Shown: positions 1 through 7,867, numbered from the stretch's first letter. The stretch is DNA of 10,619 bases from an uncultured Ideonella sp. (GCA_946479475.1 CAMLGG010000184.1:1-10619); one strand, 5' to 3'. Program-made: numbers and translations. Notes: generated from the sequence alone by a model not told the origin.

Positions 1-1139
1 AGCTCGGCCTCCACCCGGGCGCGGGCCTTGGCCTGCTCCCACAGCTGCACCGCGGCCTCCAGGTCCGCCTTGCCCTGGGCGATCTGGCCGAGCTGCACGC
101 GCGCGATGCCGCCGTTGTGCAGCATCACCGGGAGGTAGCGGCGATCGTTGAACTGCCGCATCACCGGCAGCGCCCGCTCGACGGCCGACAAGGCATCCCG
201 CGGCCTGCCCGCGCGCAGGAAGGCGTCCGAGAGGGCCGCCAGCGCGAGCGCCTCCAGCCGCGGCGAGCCGCTGCTGCGCGCCAGTCGCACCGCCTCCTCC
301 AGCGGGGCCTGCGAGCCTGCGCGCTCGTTGCGAAGGGAGGCGAGCGCCGCCGAGTTCAGCAGCACGCGGATCATGGCGCGGCCCGACGGATCCCTGCGCG
401 CGTGGCGCTCGGCCTGGGCCATCTCGCGGCGCGACTTCTCGCTCTCGTTCAGGTAGTGGCTCAGCACGGCCTGGCTGGCCAGGCCCCAGGCCAGCAGGCC
501 GTCGTCGGCCGCCTGCTGCGCCAGCTCGTTGGCCCTTTGCTGCAGGCGGGCCGCCTCGAGGCGGTTGCCCTGCCTGTCCGCCCGTACGGCGAGCAGCCGG
601 ATGACCTGCCACCAGCCACGGTAGTCGCAGCCATTGCGGCCGGCTTCGCCGCCGCAGGCCTTGGAGTACGCCGCGTCGGCCTCGAGGGCATGCCCGACGG
701 CCGACTCGTTGCGCCACAGCTGCTCGTCGAGCAAGGCCCGCACCATGGCGGCATCGGCGGCCGCCACCGCGTCCTGCGCCGCCATCTGCGAAAGGCGGCC
801 GGCGGCCTCCTGGGCGAGCGACTCGCGACCGGACCGTGCGGCCACCACGCCCCGGGTGCGCTCGATCACGCGGGCCCAGGCCAGGGGGGTGCCGGCGGCC
901 AGGCCTTGCTGAAGATCGTCCAGCCGGCGCAGCGCCACATCCGGCTCATCGAAGCCCTCCGTCGCCCAGCGCTCTGCCTGTTCGTTCAGCTCCGCGAGCG
1001 TCAGCGCACCGCCCAGGCGCTCGAGACCTTCCGAGGACGCCGACGCCTCGCTCGCCGCCACGGCGGCGCCGCGGGCGGAGTGGGCGGCGTGCGCCCCGAA
1101 CGCGGCGAACAGTGCAAGAGCCAGCAGCGCCTTCCTCAT
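1..1139 (-). CDS. Secreted/periplasmic TPR-repeat protein, N-terminal part; probable second TPR-GGDEF protein (truncated by window edge)
   Basis: The 379 codons visible stay open to the left edge, so the C-terminus is missing. The protein begins with a Sec-type signal peptide (MRK, then a Leu/Ala-rich core, likely cut after AHA near residue 18). From about residue 45 it is Ala/Leu/Arg-rich helical repeat of tetratricopeptide type; the clearest stretches are around 215-245 and 290-370. The layout resembles the sensor half of the upstream GGDEF protein, most clearly between its residues 290-365 and residues 275-345 of that protein (an ALSDAFLRAG segment here against NLSDFYLHSG there). By analogy I infer that a membrane helix and perhaps a GGDEF domain follow outside the window, but that is not seen. 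The start ATG at 1139 overlaps the stop of the upstream gene in ATGA, and a GAGG about 8 bases before it may serve as ribosome site. Cys162 and Cys171 could form a periplasmic disulfide. The ligand is unknown. Confidence 0.85.
   Translation of the reverse strand, partial: MRKALLALALFAAFGAHAAHSARGAAVAASEASASSEGLERLGGALTLAELNEQAERWATEGFDEPDVALRRLDDLQQGLAAGTPLAWARVIERTRGVVAARSGRESLAQEAAGRLSQMAAQDAVAAADAAMVRALLDEQLWRNESAVGHALEADAAYSKACGGEAGRNGCDYRGWWQVIRLLAVRADRQGNRLEAARLQQRANELAQQAADDGLLAWGLASQAVLSHYLNESEKSRREMAQAERHARRDPSGRAMIRVLLNSAALASLRNERAGSQAPLEEAVRLARSSGSPRLEALALAALSDAFLRAGRPRDALSAVERALPVMRQFNDRRYLPVMLHNGGIARVQLGQIAQGKADLEAAVQLWEQAKARARVEAE
1136..1139 (-). other. ATGA stop/start overlap, GGDEF gene to downstream TPR gene
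   Basis: Read on the minus strand these four bases are ATGA: the TGA ends the diguanylate cyclase and the ATG opens the next TPR protein. Such 4-bp overlaps are typical of translationally coupled operon neighbours, and this one fixes the start of the downstream gene. Confidence 0.85.
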
Positions 1140-3181
1140 GCCGCGGCCTCGGCCAGGGCGGGCCCGCGAAGCACCGCCACCTGCACGCGGCCCTCGCGCC
1201 AGGAGGTCTCCAGGTCCTGCACCACGGCATCCACCTCGGCCAGGGAGGCGGCGGGCACGTGGCTCACGCCGCAAGCGCGATTGCGGCCCAGCGTCTTGGC
1301 GACGTACATCGCGTTGTCGACGATGTCCACTGCCAGGTCCCAAGGGATCTCGAGCCGGTTCGGCGCCAGCGGGAACTCGGCGAATCCGATCGACGTGCTG
1401 ACGTCGATCCGGTGGTCGCCCACCATCACCGGCATGCTGGCCACTGCATTGAGCAGGCGCTGCGCCAGCAGGTCGACCCGCTCATGGGCCATGCCCTGCA
1501 CGAGCAGGAGGAACTCCTCGCCGCCCCAGCGCACGACCAGGTCCTCGTCGCGCACGACCGCGCGCAGGCGCCGCGCCATCTCGACCAGCACCGCATCGCC
1601 GGCGGCGTGGCCGTGGTGATCGTTGATGCTCTTGAAGTGGTCCAGGTCCAGCAGGTAGAGCGTTCCCTGCGCCGGCGGGCGGACGGACTCGCCGTCGGTC
1701 ATCTCGTGGAACTGCCGCCGGTTGGCCAGGCCGGTCAGCGGATCCTGCAGGCTGTGGCGCTTGAGCTGCGCGGTGCGCTGGCGCAGGGCGTGCTGGGTCG
1801 CGCGAAGGCTCTGGTACATGCGGGCCGCAATGCCCAGCAGCGAGAGCACGAGCACGGCCGTCAGGGCCCAGACCTTGTACTCGAGGTCACGCCGGCGCAA
1901 CTGCTCTTCCTTCAGCGCGTTGTCCTCGTTCAGCAGCGCGATCTCGCGCCGGCGCTGCTGGGCGTCGAAGCCCTCCTGCAGCTCCAGCACCGCCTCCTGC
2001 TGGTCGCGCCGCGCCAGCTCAGCCGAGAGGCCGCGCAGGGACTGGTAGAAGGTGTATGCATCGGCCAGGAAGCCGGCCTTCTCCAGGTAGCGGGCGACGT
2101 CGCCGGTCGACTCGGCCAGCGTCGCGATGTCGTTGGCCGCACGGTCGTGCTCCAGCACCGGGCGGATGAGCGCCATGCCGTCTTCCTTGCGCTTCATCGA
2201 GATGAGCGCCAGGCCGCTGTTGAGGTGGGCCAGGTTCTCGATGCCCACGTCGTGCAGCTTGCGCGCCAGCGGCACGGCACGCTGCGCGATCTCGTAGGCG
2301 CGCTGGAACTCGCCGCTGTGCAGGTAGAAGTCGGACAGGTTGGCCAGGCCCAGCGCTTCCGAGCGCGCAGCCCCGGCCTTGCGGGCGTACTCGATCGTTC
2401 CGTTCAGGGCGGCCAGTTCCTCGACGGGATGGCCGCTGTCGGTCAGCACGATGCTCTCGGTCGTCGAGGCCTCGGCGAGGGACATCCAGTCCTCGTTGTC
2501 CTGGGCGATCTTCTTGGCCTCGTCGTTCAGGCGGGCGGCATGGTCCGCCTGCCCGCTTCGCCACAGCGCGTAGGCCAGGGCCGAGCGATAGGTGCTGCGC
2601 CGCCAGGGCGAGTTCGCGTCCTCGGCCAGGCGGATGACCTCCTGGTAGAGCCGGACGGATTCCTCCTGCCTGCCGATGCGCTGCTTGATGTCGGCCGCGG
2701 CGGCCAGGCAGCGCATGCGCACCCGCGGCGACGCGATGGCGCGCAAGGCGCCCTCGACCTCGGACATCTGGTTGTCGGCGCGCGCCAGGGAGCCACCGTC
2801 GCTCAGGGCGACCTGCCCGCGGATGCATACTGCCGCCGCCTCGAGCTGCTCGTGCGGGAGGCTGTGGTAGGCCGGCGCCCCGGCCTTCACCAGGGCCTGG
2901 GCGACCGCCTCGGCGGCCGCCGGCTGGTGCTGGCGGGCCCTGAGCATCCCCAGCAGGTGTTCGACCTCGAGCCGCGCCGTGCCCTCGATCGGGCCGGAGC
3001 CCAGCAGGCGTTCCAGCTCGTCGGCGACGACATCCGGCTTCGCGCGGCTCTCGCTCTCCAGACGCTCGATCGCGTCGACCTCCGCGCCCGCCCGGCCCGG
3101 CACCAGCACCGCCAGCGCGAGGCCCAGCATGGCCGCCATCCGGCGGGCCCAGCTGAACGACGGCCGGGCGCGCTGGATCAT
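1136..3181 (-). CDS. Membrane-bound diguanylate cyclase with periplasmic TPR sensor (TPR-TM-GGDEF)
   Basis: This 681-residue protein should make cyclic di-GMP from two GTP at the inner membrane. A signal sequence or first membrane segment (about residues 13-33, ending GRAGA) precedes helical TPR-like repeats at about 55-385, predicted to be periplasmic. A charged, probably coiled-coil stretch follows (about 388-436), then a transmembrane helix (about 437-456) and a cytoplasmic GGDEF domain (about 473-637). The catalytic signature is RWGGEEF at 551-557, an active GGEEF variant. LDLDHFK at 511-517 carries a metal-binding Asp. RDED at 544-547, five residues before GGEEF, fits the RxxD inhibitory I-site, so product inhibition is expected. 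About 45 residues of no recognised domain trail the GGDEF. The frame is open to 3526, but the ATG at 3181 is chosen because it overlaps the uvrD stop in ATGA and is followed directly by the signal sequence. The sensed ligand is unknown. Enzyme class is confident; physiological role is inferred. Confidence 0.93.
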   Translation of the reverse strand: MIQRARPSFSWARRMAAMLGLALAVLVPGRAGAEVDAIERLESESRAKPDVVADELERLLGSGPIEGTARLEVEHLLGMLRARQHQPAAAEAVAQALVKAGAPAYHSLPHEQLEAAAVCIRGQVALSDGGSLARADNQMSEVEGALRAIASPRVRMRCLAAAADIKQRIGRQEESVRLYQEVIRLAEDANSPWRRSTYRSALAYALWRSGQADHAARLNDEAKKIAQDNEDWMSLAEASTTESIVLTDSGHPVEELAALNGTIEYARKAGAARSEALGLANLSDFYLHSGEFQRAYEIAQRAVPLARKLHDVGIENLAHLNSGLALISMKRKEDGMALIRPVLEHDRAANDIATLAESTGDVARYLEKAGFLADAYTFYQSLRGLSAELARRDQQEAVLELQEGFDAQQRRREIALLNEDNALKEEQLRRRDLEYKVWALTAVLVLSLLGIAARMYQSLRATQHALRQRTAQLKRHSLQDPLTGLANRRQFHEMTDGESVRPPAQGTLYLLDLDHFKSINDHHGHAAGDAVLVEMARRLRAVVRDEDLVVRWGGEEFLLLVQGMAHERVDLLAQRLLNAVASMPVMVGDHRIDVSTSIGFAEFPLAPNRLEIPWDLAVDIVDNAMYVAKTLGRNRACGVSHVPAASLAEVDAVVQDLETSWREGRVQVAVLRGPALAEAAA
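3178..3181 (-). other. ATGA stop/start overlap, uvrD to GGDEF gene
   Basis: On the minus strand the four bases read ATGA: TGA stops uvrD after Pro-Ile-Asp-Ser, and ATG starts the diguanylate cyclase. No strong Shine-Dalgarno lies just upstream inside uvrD, which favours re-initiation by ribosomes finishing uvrD. Confidence 0.8.
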
Positions 3182-5589
3182 GAGTCGATGGGCGTCAGCT
3201 TCGCAACGGAAAGGGCCAGCCACTTGGTCCCGTGGCGGCCGAAATGCACCTGGGCCCGCGCGTCCGTGCCGGACCCTTCGAGCGTGACGACCACGCCTTC
3301 GCCGAACTTGTTGTGGAACACGCCCTGGCCGACGCGCAAGCCGTGCCCGGCCTCTCGGGCAGCGTTCTGCGCCATCCTGGCCGGCACCGGAGGGGCGGCG
3401 GGCGGCTGCCAGCCGCTGTTGCGGCCAGCGCCGACGATGGATCCCAGGCCGCTCCCACGCTGCCAGGCGGCCTGGTAGTCGCGTGCATAGCCGGAGCCGA
3501 AGCCCTGCGTCCTCGGCGTCAGCCATTTCAGGGCGCTCTCCGGCAGTTCGTCGAAGAAGCGGCTCTTGACGTTGTAGCGCGTCTGCCCGTGCAGAAGACG
3601 AGTCTGGCTGAAGCTCAGGTACAGGCGCTGGCGGGCCCGCGTGATGGCCACGTACATCAGGCGCCGCTCTTCCTCCAGCCCATCGGCGTCGGAAAGCGAG
3701 TTCTCGTGCGGGAACAGGCCTTCCTCGAGGCCGGTGATGAACACCGCGTCGAATTCGAGGCCCTTGGCCGAGTGAACGGTCATCAACTGCAGAGCGTCTT
3801 GTCCAGCCTGGGCCTGATTGTCTCCAGCCTCCAGCGCGGCGTGCGTCAGAAATGCGGCCAAGGGACTGATGATTTCCCCAGTTTCCGCGTCAGGAGTCAC
3901 GTCGACCGGCGCGGGCGCCGGCGGGCTGCCCTCAGCCAGGGTGCCGGGCGCCTGTTCGTCCAGGGGCAGGGCCACCGCGTCCTTGCCGAAGCCCTCCTGG
4001 GTGACGAAGGCCTCGGCGGCGTTGACCAGTTCCTCCAGGTTCTCTATCCGGTCGGCGCCGTCCTTCTCGGTGCGGTAGAAGTCCAGCAGCCCGCTCTGCT
4101 GGAGCATGAGCTCGATGATCTCGCGCAGGGTCATGCCCTGGGTGGCGGCGCGCAGGTTGTCGACCAGGGCGTGGAAGGCGGCGAGGTTGCTGCCGCCCTT
4201 GCCGCCGATGGCCCCGGCCGATTGCCACAGGCTGCGGCCGCTGCTGCGGGCGGCGTCCTGCAACTGCTCCAGCGTGCGGGCGCCGATGCCCCGGGTGGGG
4301 AAGTTCACCACCCGCAGGTAGCTCGTGTCGTCGTTGGGGTTCTCGACCAGCCGCAGGTAGGCCAGCGCGTGCTTGACCTCGGCCCGCTCGAAGAAGCGCA
4401 GGCCCCCGTAGACGCGGTACGGGATGCCCGCGTTGAACAGAGCGGATTCCAGTACCCGCGACTGAGCGTTGCTGCGGTAGAGCACCGCGATCTCGCGCCG
4501 CGGCAGGCCGGAGCGGTGCAGCGCCTGGGCCTCCTCCAGCAGCCACTGGGCCTCGGAGTAGTCGCTGGGAGACTCCTGCACCCGAACCGGCTCGCCGGGC
4601 CCGGCCTCGGTGCGAAGGTTCTTGCCCAGGCGATGGGCGTTGTGGCTGATCAGGTGGTTGGCCGCATCGAGGATGTTGCCGAAGCTGCGGTAGTTGCGCT
4701 CGAGCTTGATGAGGTGCCGGACGCGGAACTCGCGCTCGAAATCCGACATGTTGCCGACCTGCGCGCCGCGGAAGGCGTAGATGCTCTGGTCGTCGTCACC
4801 CACCGCGAACACCGCGCCGCCGCCCACGCGGGGCGGCCCGGCGAAGATCTTCAGCCAGGCGTACTGCAGGCGGTTGGTGTCCTGGAACTCGTCGACGAGG
4901 ATGTGGGCGAAACGGCGCTGGTAGTGCTCGCGCAGCGCCGCGTTGTCACGCATCAGCTCGTAGGTGCGCAGCAGCAGCTCGGCGAAATCGACCACGCCCT
5001 CGCGCTGGCACTGGTCGTCGTAGGCCTGGTAGACCTCGACCAGCTTCTGCGTCTGGCCATCGCGGATCTCGATGTCCTTCGGTCTCAGTCCCTCTTCCTT
5101 GCTGCCGGCGATGAACCACGTGACCTGCTTCGGGACGAAGCGCTCCTCGTCGAGGTTCATGGCCTTGATCACCCGCTTGACGGCCGAGAGCTGGTCGCCC
5201 GAATCGAGGATCTGGAAGGCCTGCGGCAGGCCGGCCAGCTTCCAGTGGGCGCGCAGGAAGCGGTTGCAGAGCCCGTGGAAGGTGCCTATCCACATCCCGC
5301 GCACGTTCACCGGCAGCATGGCGGCCAGGCGGGTCAGCATCTCCTTGGCCGCCTTGTTGGTGAAGGTCACGGCCATCACGCCTCCCGGTGACACCTGGCC
5401 GGTCTGCAGCAGCCAGGCGATGCGGGTGGTCAGCACGCGGGTCTTGCCGGAGCCGGCCCCCGCCAGGATGAGGGCCGGCTCGGGCGGCAGGGTCACGGCG
5501 GCCAGTTGCTCCGGATTGAGGCCGCGCAGCAGCGCTTCGCCACCAGCCGGCCGGGCAGGCGCAGCGGCGCCAGCGTCGAAATCTGTCAT
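3178..5589 (-). CDS. uvrD: DNA helicase II, UvrD/PcrA/Rep superfamily 1A
   Basis: This is an ATP-dependent 3'-5' DNA helicase. In known family members it displaces the excised strand in nucleotide excision repair and mismatch repair and strips RecA from DNA. The 803-residue protein has the full SF1A motif set: Walker A AGAGSGKT at 43-50, the TFTNKAA region at 75-81, Walker B DEFQDTN at 233-239, GDDDQSIYAFRGA at 264-276, motif V in LMTVHSAKGLEF at 602-613, and motif VI in RRLMYVAITRAR at 642-653. The 2B region carries a Pro/Ala-rich insert (about 545-570). The C-terminus (about 752-800, with GEGVV and VHFGRHGTKWL) resembles the Tudor-like tail of UvrD/PcrA. Length exceeds that of E. coli UvrD (about 720). 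The C-terminal tail and full motif set favour UvrD over Rep. It is the first gene of a leftward unit with the diguanylate cyclase and TPR gene. No clear Shine-Dalgarno precedes the ATG at 5589; see the promoter entry. Confidence 0.96.
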   Translation of the reverse strand: MTDFDAGAAAPARPAGGEALLRGLNPEQLAAVTLPPEPALILAGAGSGKTRVLTTRIAWLLQTGQVSPGGVMAVTFTNKAAKEMLTRLAAMLPVNVRGMWIGTFHGLCNRFLRAHWKLAGLPQAFQILDSGDQLSAVKRVIKAMNLDEERFVPKQVTWFIAGSKEEGLRPKDIEIRDGQTQKLVEVYQAYDDQCQREGVVDFAELLLRTYELMRDNAALREHYQRRFAHILVDEFQDTNRLQYAWLKIFAGPPRVGGGAVFAVGDDDQSIYAFRGAQVGNMSDFEREFRVRHLIKLERNYRSFGNILDAANHLISHNAHRLGKNLRTEAGPGEPVRVQESPSDYSEAQWLLEEAQALHRSGLPRREIAVLYRSNAQSRVLESALFNAGIPYRVYGGLRFFERAEVKHALAYLRLVENPNDDTSYLRVVNFPTRGIGARTLEQLQDAARSSGRSLWQSAGAIGGKGGSNLAAFHALVDNLRAATQGMTLREIIELMLQQSGLLDFYRTEKDGADRIENLEELVNAAEAFVTQEGFGKDAVALPLDEQAPGTLAEGSPPAPAPVDVTPDAETGEIISPLAAFLTHAALEAGDNQAQAGQDALQLMTVHSAKGLEFDAVFITGLEEGLFPHENSLSDADGLEEERRLMYVAITRARQRLYLSFSQTRLLHGQTRYNVKSRFFDELPESALKWLTPRTQGFGSGYARDYQAAWQRGSGLGSIVGAGRNSGWQPPAAPPVPARMAQNAAREAGHGLRVGQGVFHNKFGEGVVVTLEGSGTDARAQVHFGRHGTKWLALSVAKLTPIDS

Positions 5590-5691
5590 CTGGGCATTCT
5601 AGAGAGAGGCCCCCGGGCCGGCGGCCGCGCCACGGCGGCGTCATTGCCCAGGGGCACGCTTCGTGCATGTCGCCCCTGCCTCTCGTCTGCC
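5590..5691. other. Divergent intergenic region, uvrD / patatin-like gene
   Basis: The 102 bases between the divergent genes are GC-rich. They hold the candidate uvrD -10 box and a small perfect hairpin (GCACG at 5654-5658 and CGTGC at 5662-5666, loop CTT). An alternative hairpin pairs TGCCC at 5645-5649 with GGGCA at 5652-5656. I found no convincing plus-strand promoter or Shine-Dalgarno for the patatin-like gene. Confidence 0.5.
5596..5601 (-). promoter_or_regulatory. Candidate -10 box for uvrD (possible leaderless mRNA)
   Basis: On the minus strand the bases read TAGAAT, five of six matches to the sigma-70 -10 consensus. They end six bases before the uvrD ATG, so transcription would start at or next to the start codon. 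The position 17 bases upstream reads CCGCCG, no match to a -35 box, so the call is tentative. Confidence 0.35.
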
Positions 5692-6735
5692 ATGCCCTGG
5701 TTCGCCCGCTCGCCTCGCCCTCATCGCATGTCGCTCGCGCTGCAGGGTGGCGGCGCGCACGGCGCCTTCACCTGGGGCGTGCTGGATGCGCTTCTCGAGA
5801 ATGAACAGCTCGACCCGCGGGCGCTCAGCGGCGCCAGCGCGGGCGCCATGAACGCAGTGGTGCTGGCACACGGTCTGGCCGTCGGCGGCCGCGAAGGGGC
5901 CCGATCCGCCCTGGCGGCCTTCTGGCGCACCCTCGCCACCCGGCTGCCGTTCGAATGGTTCACCGTGGGCAGCCATGCCGCTCCCGGCCTGGCCCCGGCG
6001 GCCCGGGCGGCCTTGCGCTGGTCACAGGTGCTGTCGCCCTACCAGTTCAACCCCATGGGCCTCGATCCCCTGCGCGAGGTCATCGAAGCGCAGGTCGACT
6101 TCGAACGATTGCGCCGGGCCAGTCCGGTGCGGCTTTTCATCGCGACGACGCATGCCGCCTCCGGGAGACTGCGCCTGTTCCGCGAGCACGAGATGTCCGC
6201 CGATGCGCTGCTGGCCTCGGCATGCCTGCCCAACCTGCACCACAGCGTGCTGATCGACGGAGAGGCCTACTGGGACGGCGCCTTTGCCGCCAATCCCCCT
6301 TTGTGGCCGCTGCTGCGCGCGGGCGATGCCGACGACCTGATGCTCGTGCTGCTCGCTCCACCCGCGGGTCACCACGGCCCACCGCGCAGTGCCGAGGAGA
6401 TCCGCCTGCGCACCCAGGAGCTGGCCTTCAGCGCGCCCTTCATGCGCGAGCTCCAGTGGCTGGCCGATTGGCGGGAGGCGTCCGCCGAGCCGGGCTGGCT
6501 CGCCAGTGCGCGCGAGCGGCGCCTCAGGCGCCAGCGGCTCCACCTGGTGGATGGCCGGCCGGCACTGGCCGCCCTGGCGAGCGAGACGCGGCTGATCGTC
6601 CACCTGCCCTTTCTCGAGCACCTGCGTGAACTCGGCGCCGCAGCGGCACGCGACTGGCAGCAACGCCATGGCCGCTGCCTGGGCCGCCGTTCGAGCATTG
6701 ACCTCGCGGCTCTTCTGGCCGGACGCCCCGCGTAG
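5692..6735 (+). CDS. Patatin-like phospholipase family protein
   Basis: This is a predicted lipid acyl hydrolase using a Ser-Asp dyad. From the ATG at 5692 it has 347 residues. The oxyanion-hole glycine run QGGGAHGAF is at 18-26, the nucleophile elbow GASAG at 47-51 gives Ser49, and DGA at 195-197 gives Asp195. All three patatin signatures are therefore present and the enzyme should be active. There is no signal peptide or membrane segment, so it is probably cytoplasmic. The substrate cannot be told from sequence. The C-terminal third (about 250-347) is Arg-rich and helical. The start is uncertain: the frame is open from 5506, but bases before 5590 lie over uvrD. ATG 5692 (adding a short basic leader [12 protein letters not shown]) and ATG 5728 (MSLALQGGG) are both reasonable, and neither has a clear ribosome site. 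The gene is divergent from uvrD and followed by its own terminator-like hairpin. Confidence 0.9.
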   Translation: MPWFARSPRPHRMSLALQGGGAHGAFTWGVLDALLENEQLDPRALSGASAGAMNAVVLAHGLAVGGREGARSALAAFWRTLATRLPFEWFTVGSHAAPGLAPAARAALRWSQVLSPYQFNPMGLDPLREVIEAQVDFERLRRASPVRLFIATTHAASGRLRLFREHEMSADALLASACLPNLHHSVLIDGEAYWDGAFAANPPLWPLLRAGDADDLMLVLLAPPAGHHGPPRSAEEIRLRTQELAFSAPFMRELQWLADWREASAEPGWLASARERRLRRQRLHLVDGRPALAALASETRLIVHLPFLEHLRELGAAAARDWQQRHGRCLGRRSSIDLAALLAGRPA

Positions 6736-6738
6736 AAT
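6733..6738 (+). promoter_or_regulatory. Candidate -10 box upstream of guaC
   Basis: TAGAAT overlaps the TAG stop codon of the patatin-like gene. Five of six positions match the sigma-70 -10 consensus. No good -35 lies at 16-18 bases: TTGACC at 6698-6703 is 29 bases away, too far. If used, it would start transcription at about 6744, directly into the hairpin that follows, and would drive guaC with a leader of about 145 bases. Confidence 0.3.
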
Positions 6739-6889
6739 GCAGCACCGGGCCCAAATTCTGCGCCCGGTTTTTCGTGCCCGCACCGCGCCGCTCCAGGCGC
6801 GCTTCTCGGCGGGCCGGCCGGCCAGGTCAAGCGCTCGCAGCCTCGGCGGCGCACTGCTCCAACGCGCCGCCCCTAGCCCGCGAGAATCC
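6736..6889 (+). other. Intergenic region / guaC leader
   Basis: These 154 bases carry the terminator-like hairpin and then a GC-rich stretch. GCGCTT near 6799-6804 and AAGCGC near 6829-6834 could pair around the GGCCGGCC-rich run, but this may be chance at this base composition. I recognise no known purine riboswitch fold and no small open frame worth calling. Confidence 0.4.
6744..6772 (+). terminator. Rho-independent terminator after the patatin-like gene (or guaC leader attenuator)
   Basis: ACCGGGC at 6744-6750 and GCCCGGT at 6762-6768 form a perfect 7-bp stem with an 11-base loop. The stem runs into five T residues at 6768-6772. The position, nine bases after the patatin stop codon, fits an intrinsic terminator. 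With the TAGAAT just upstream it could also act on guaC transcription. Confidence 0.7.
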
Positions 6890-7867
6890 ATGGAAATCTT
6901 CGACTACGACAACATCCTGCTCTTGCCGCGCAAGTGCCGGGTGGACAGCCGCGCCGAGTGCGACCCCGGTGTCGAGTTCGGCGGCCGCCGCTTCAAGCTG
7001 CCGGTGGTGCCGGCCAACATGAAGACGGTGCTCGACGAGCCCATCGCCGAGTGGCTGTCGGCCAACGGCTACTTCTACGTCATGCACCGCTTCGACCTGG
7101 ACAACGTCGCCTTCGCGCGCCGCATGCGCGAGCTGGGCCTGATGGTCTCGATCAGCTCCGGGGTGAAGGAGCCGGATCGCCTCGCGATCGACCGCCTGGC
7201 AGCCGAGGGCCTCGGGGCCGACTACATCACCATCGACATCGCCCATGGCCACGCCGAGAGCGTGCGCCGCATGATCGACCACATCAAGCAGAAGCTGCCG
7301 CTGGCCTTCGTCATCGCCGGCAACGTCGGCACGCCCGAAGGCGTGATCGACCTGGAGAACTGGGGTGCCGACGCGACCAAGGTCGGCATCGGGCCGGGCA
7401 AGGTCTGCATCACTCGCCTGAAAACCGGCTTCGGCACGGGCGGCTGGCAGCTCTCGGCGCTGAAGTGGTGCGCCCGAGTCGCCACCAAGCCCATCATCGC
7501 CGACGGCGGCATCCGCCACCACGGCGACATCGCCAAGAGCGTGCGCTTCGGCGCCACCATGGTGATGATCGGCTCGCTGTTCGCCGGCCACGAGGAGTCA
7601 CCGGGCCAGACGGTCGAGGTCGACGGCAAGCTCTACAAGGAGTACTTCGGCTCGGCCAGCGATTTCAACAAGGGCGAGTACAAGCACGTCGAGGGCAAGC
7701 GCATCCTGGAGCCCATCAAGGGCCGCCTCGCCGACACGCTGCGCGAGATGCAGGAGGACCTGCAGAGCTCGATCAGCTATGCCGGCGGGCGGGTGCTGGC
7801 GGACCTGAAGAAGGTCAACTACGTCATCCTCGGCGGCGAGAACGCCGGCGAGCACCTGTTCATGTAG
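6890..7867 (+). CDS. guaC: GMP reductase, short (Bacillus-type) form
   Basis: It catalyses NADPH-dependent reductive deamination of GMP to IMP plus ammonia (EC 1.7.1.7), linking guanine nucleotide salvage back to the IMP branch point in the cytosol. The 325-residue TIM-barrel protein has the catalytic loop [11 protein letters not shown] at 166-176, with the nucleophile Cys173, and a following FGTGGWQ segment. The phosphate-binding ADGGIR is at 205-210, and [14 protein letters not shown] at 226-239 is typical of the family. There is no CBS pair, and it is much shorter than IMP dehydrogenase (about 490 residues), so guaB is excluded. Length and loop sequence match the roughly 326-residue Bacillus subtilis enzyme better than the 347-residue E. 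coli GuaC, from memory of those families. The frame is open upstream to 6626, but [13 protein letters not shown] is the normal family start. GAGAA at 6882-6886 is only a weak ribosome site. It is probably a single-gene unit, bounded by hairpins on both sides. Confidence 0.95.
   Translation: MEIFDYDNILLLPRKCRVDSRAECDPGVEFGGRRFKLPVVPANMKTVLDEPIAEWLSANGYFYVMHRFDLDNVAFARRMRELGLMVSISSGVKEPDRLAIDRLAAEGLGADYITIDIAHGHAESVRRMIDHIKQKLPLAFVIAGNVGTPEGVIDLENWGADATKVGIGPGKVCITRLKTGFGTGGWQLSALKWCARVATKPIIADGGIRHHGDIAKSVRFGATMVMIGSLFAGHEESPGQTVEVDGKLYKEYFGSASDFNKGEYKHVEGKRILEPIKGRLADTLREMQEDLQSSISYAGGRVLADLKKVNYVILGGENAGEHLFM

Noticed and set aside
117..1619. 500-codon plus-strand open frame
   Set aside because: Overlaps the minus-strand TPR and GGDEF genes and shows only Arg/Ala-rich low-complexity translation.
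836..3478. 880-codon plus-strand open frame
   Set aside because: It lies antisense to the TPR-GGDEF gene and adjoining ends, which show full domain motifs. Its translation is low-complexity, rich in Arg, Gly, Ala, Gln and His, as expected from a high-GC shadow frame.
3232..5391. 719-codon plus-strand open frame
   Set aside because: Antisense to uvrD, whose seven helicase motifs are intact on the minus strand. The translation resembles no family I know.
6626..6889. Upstream in-frame extension of guaC
   Set aside because: It overlaps the 3' end of the patatin-like gene and the terminator hairpin, and the family N-terminus begins at MEIFDYDN (6890).
6736..6889. Purine riboswitch ahead of guaC
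   Set aside because: No recognisable purine aptamer junction; only a simple hairpin and a GC-rich run.
6890..7867. IMP dehydrogenase (guaB)
   Set aside because: Too short, no CBS domains, and the catalytic loop reads GPGKVCITR as in GMP reductase.
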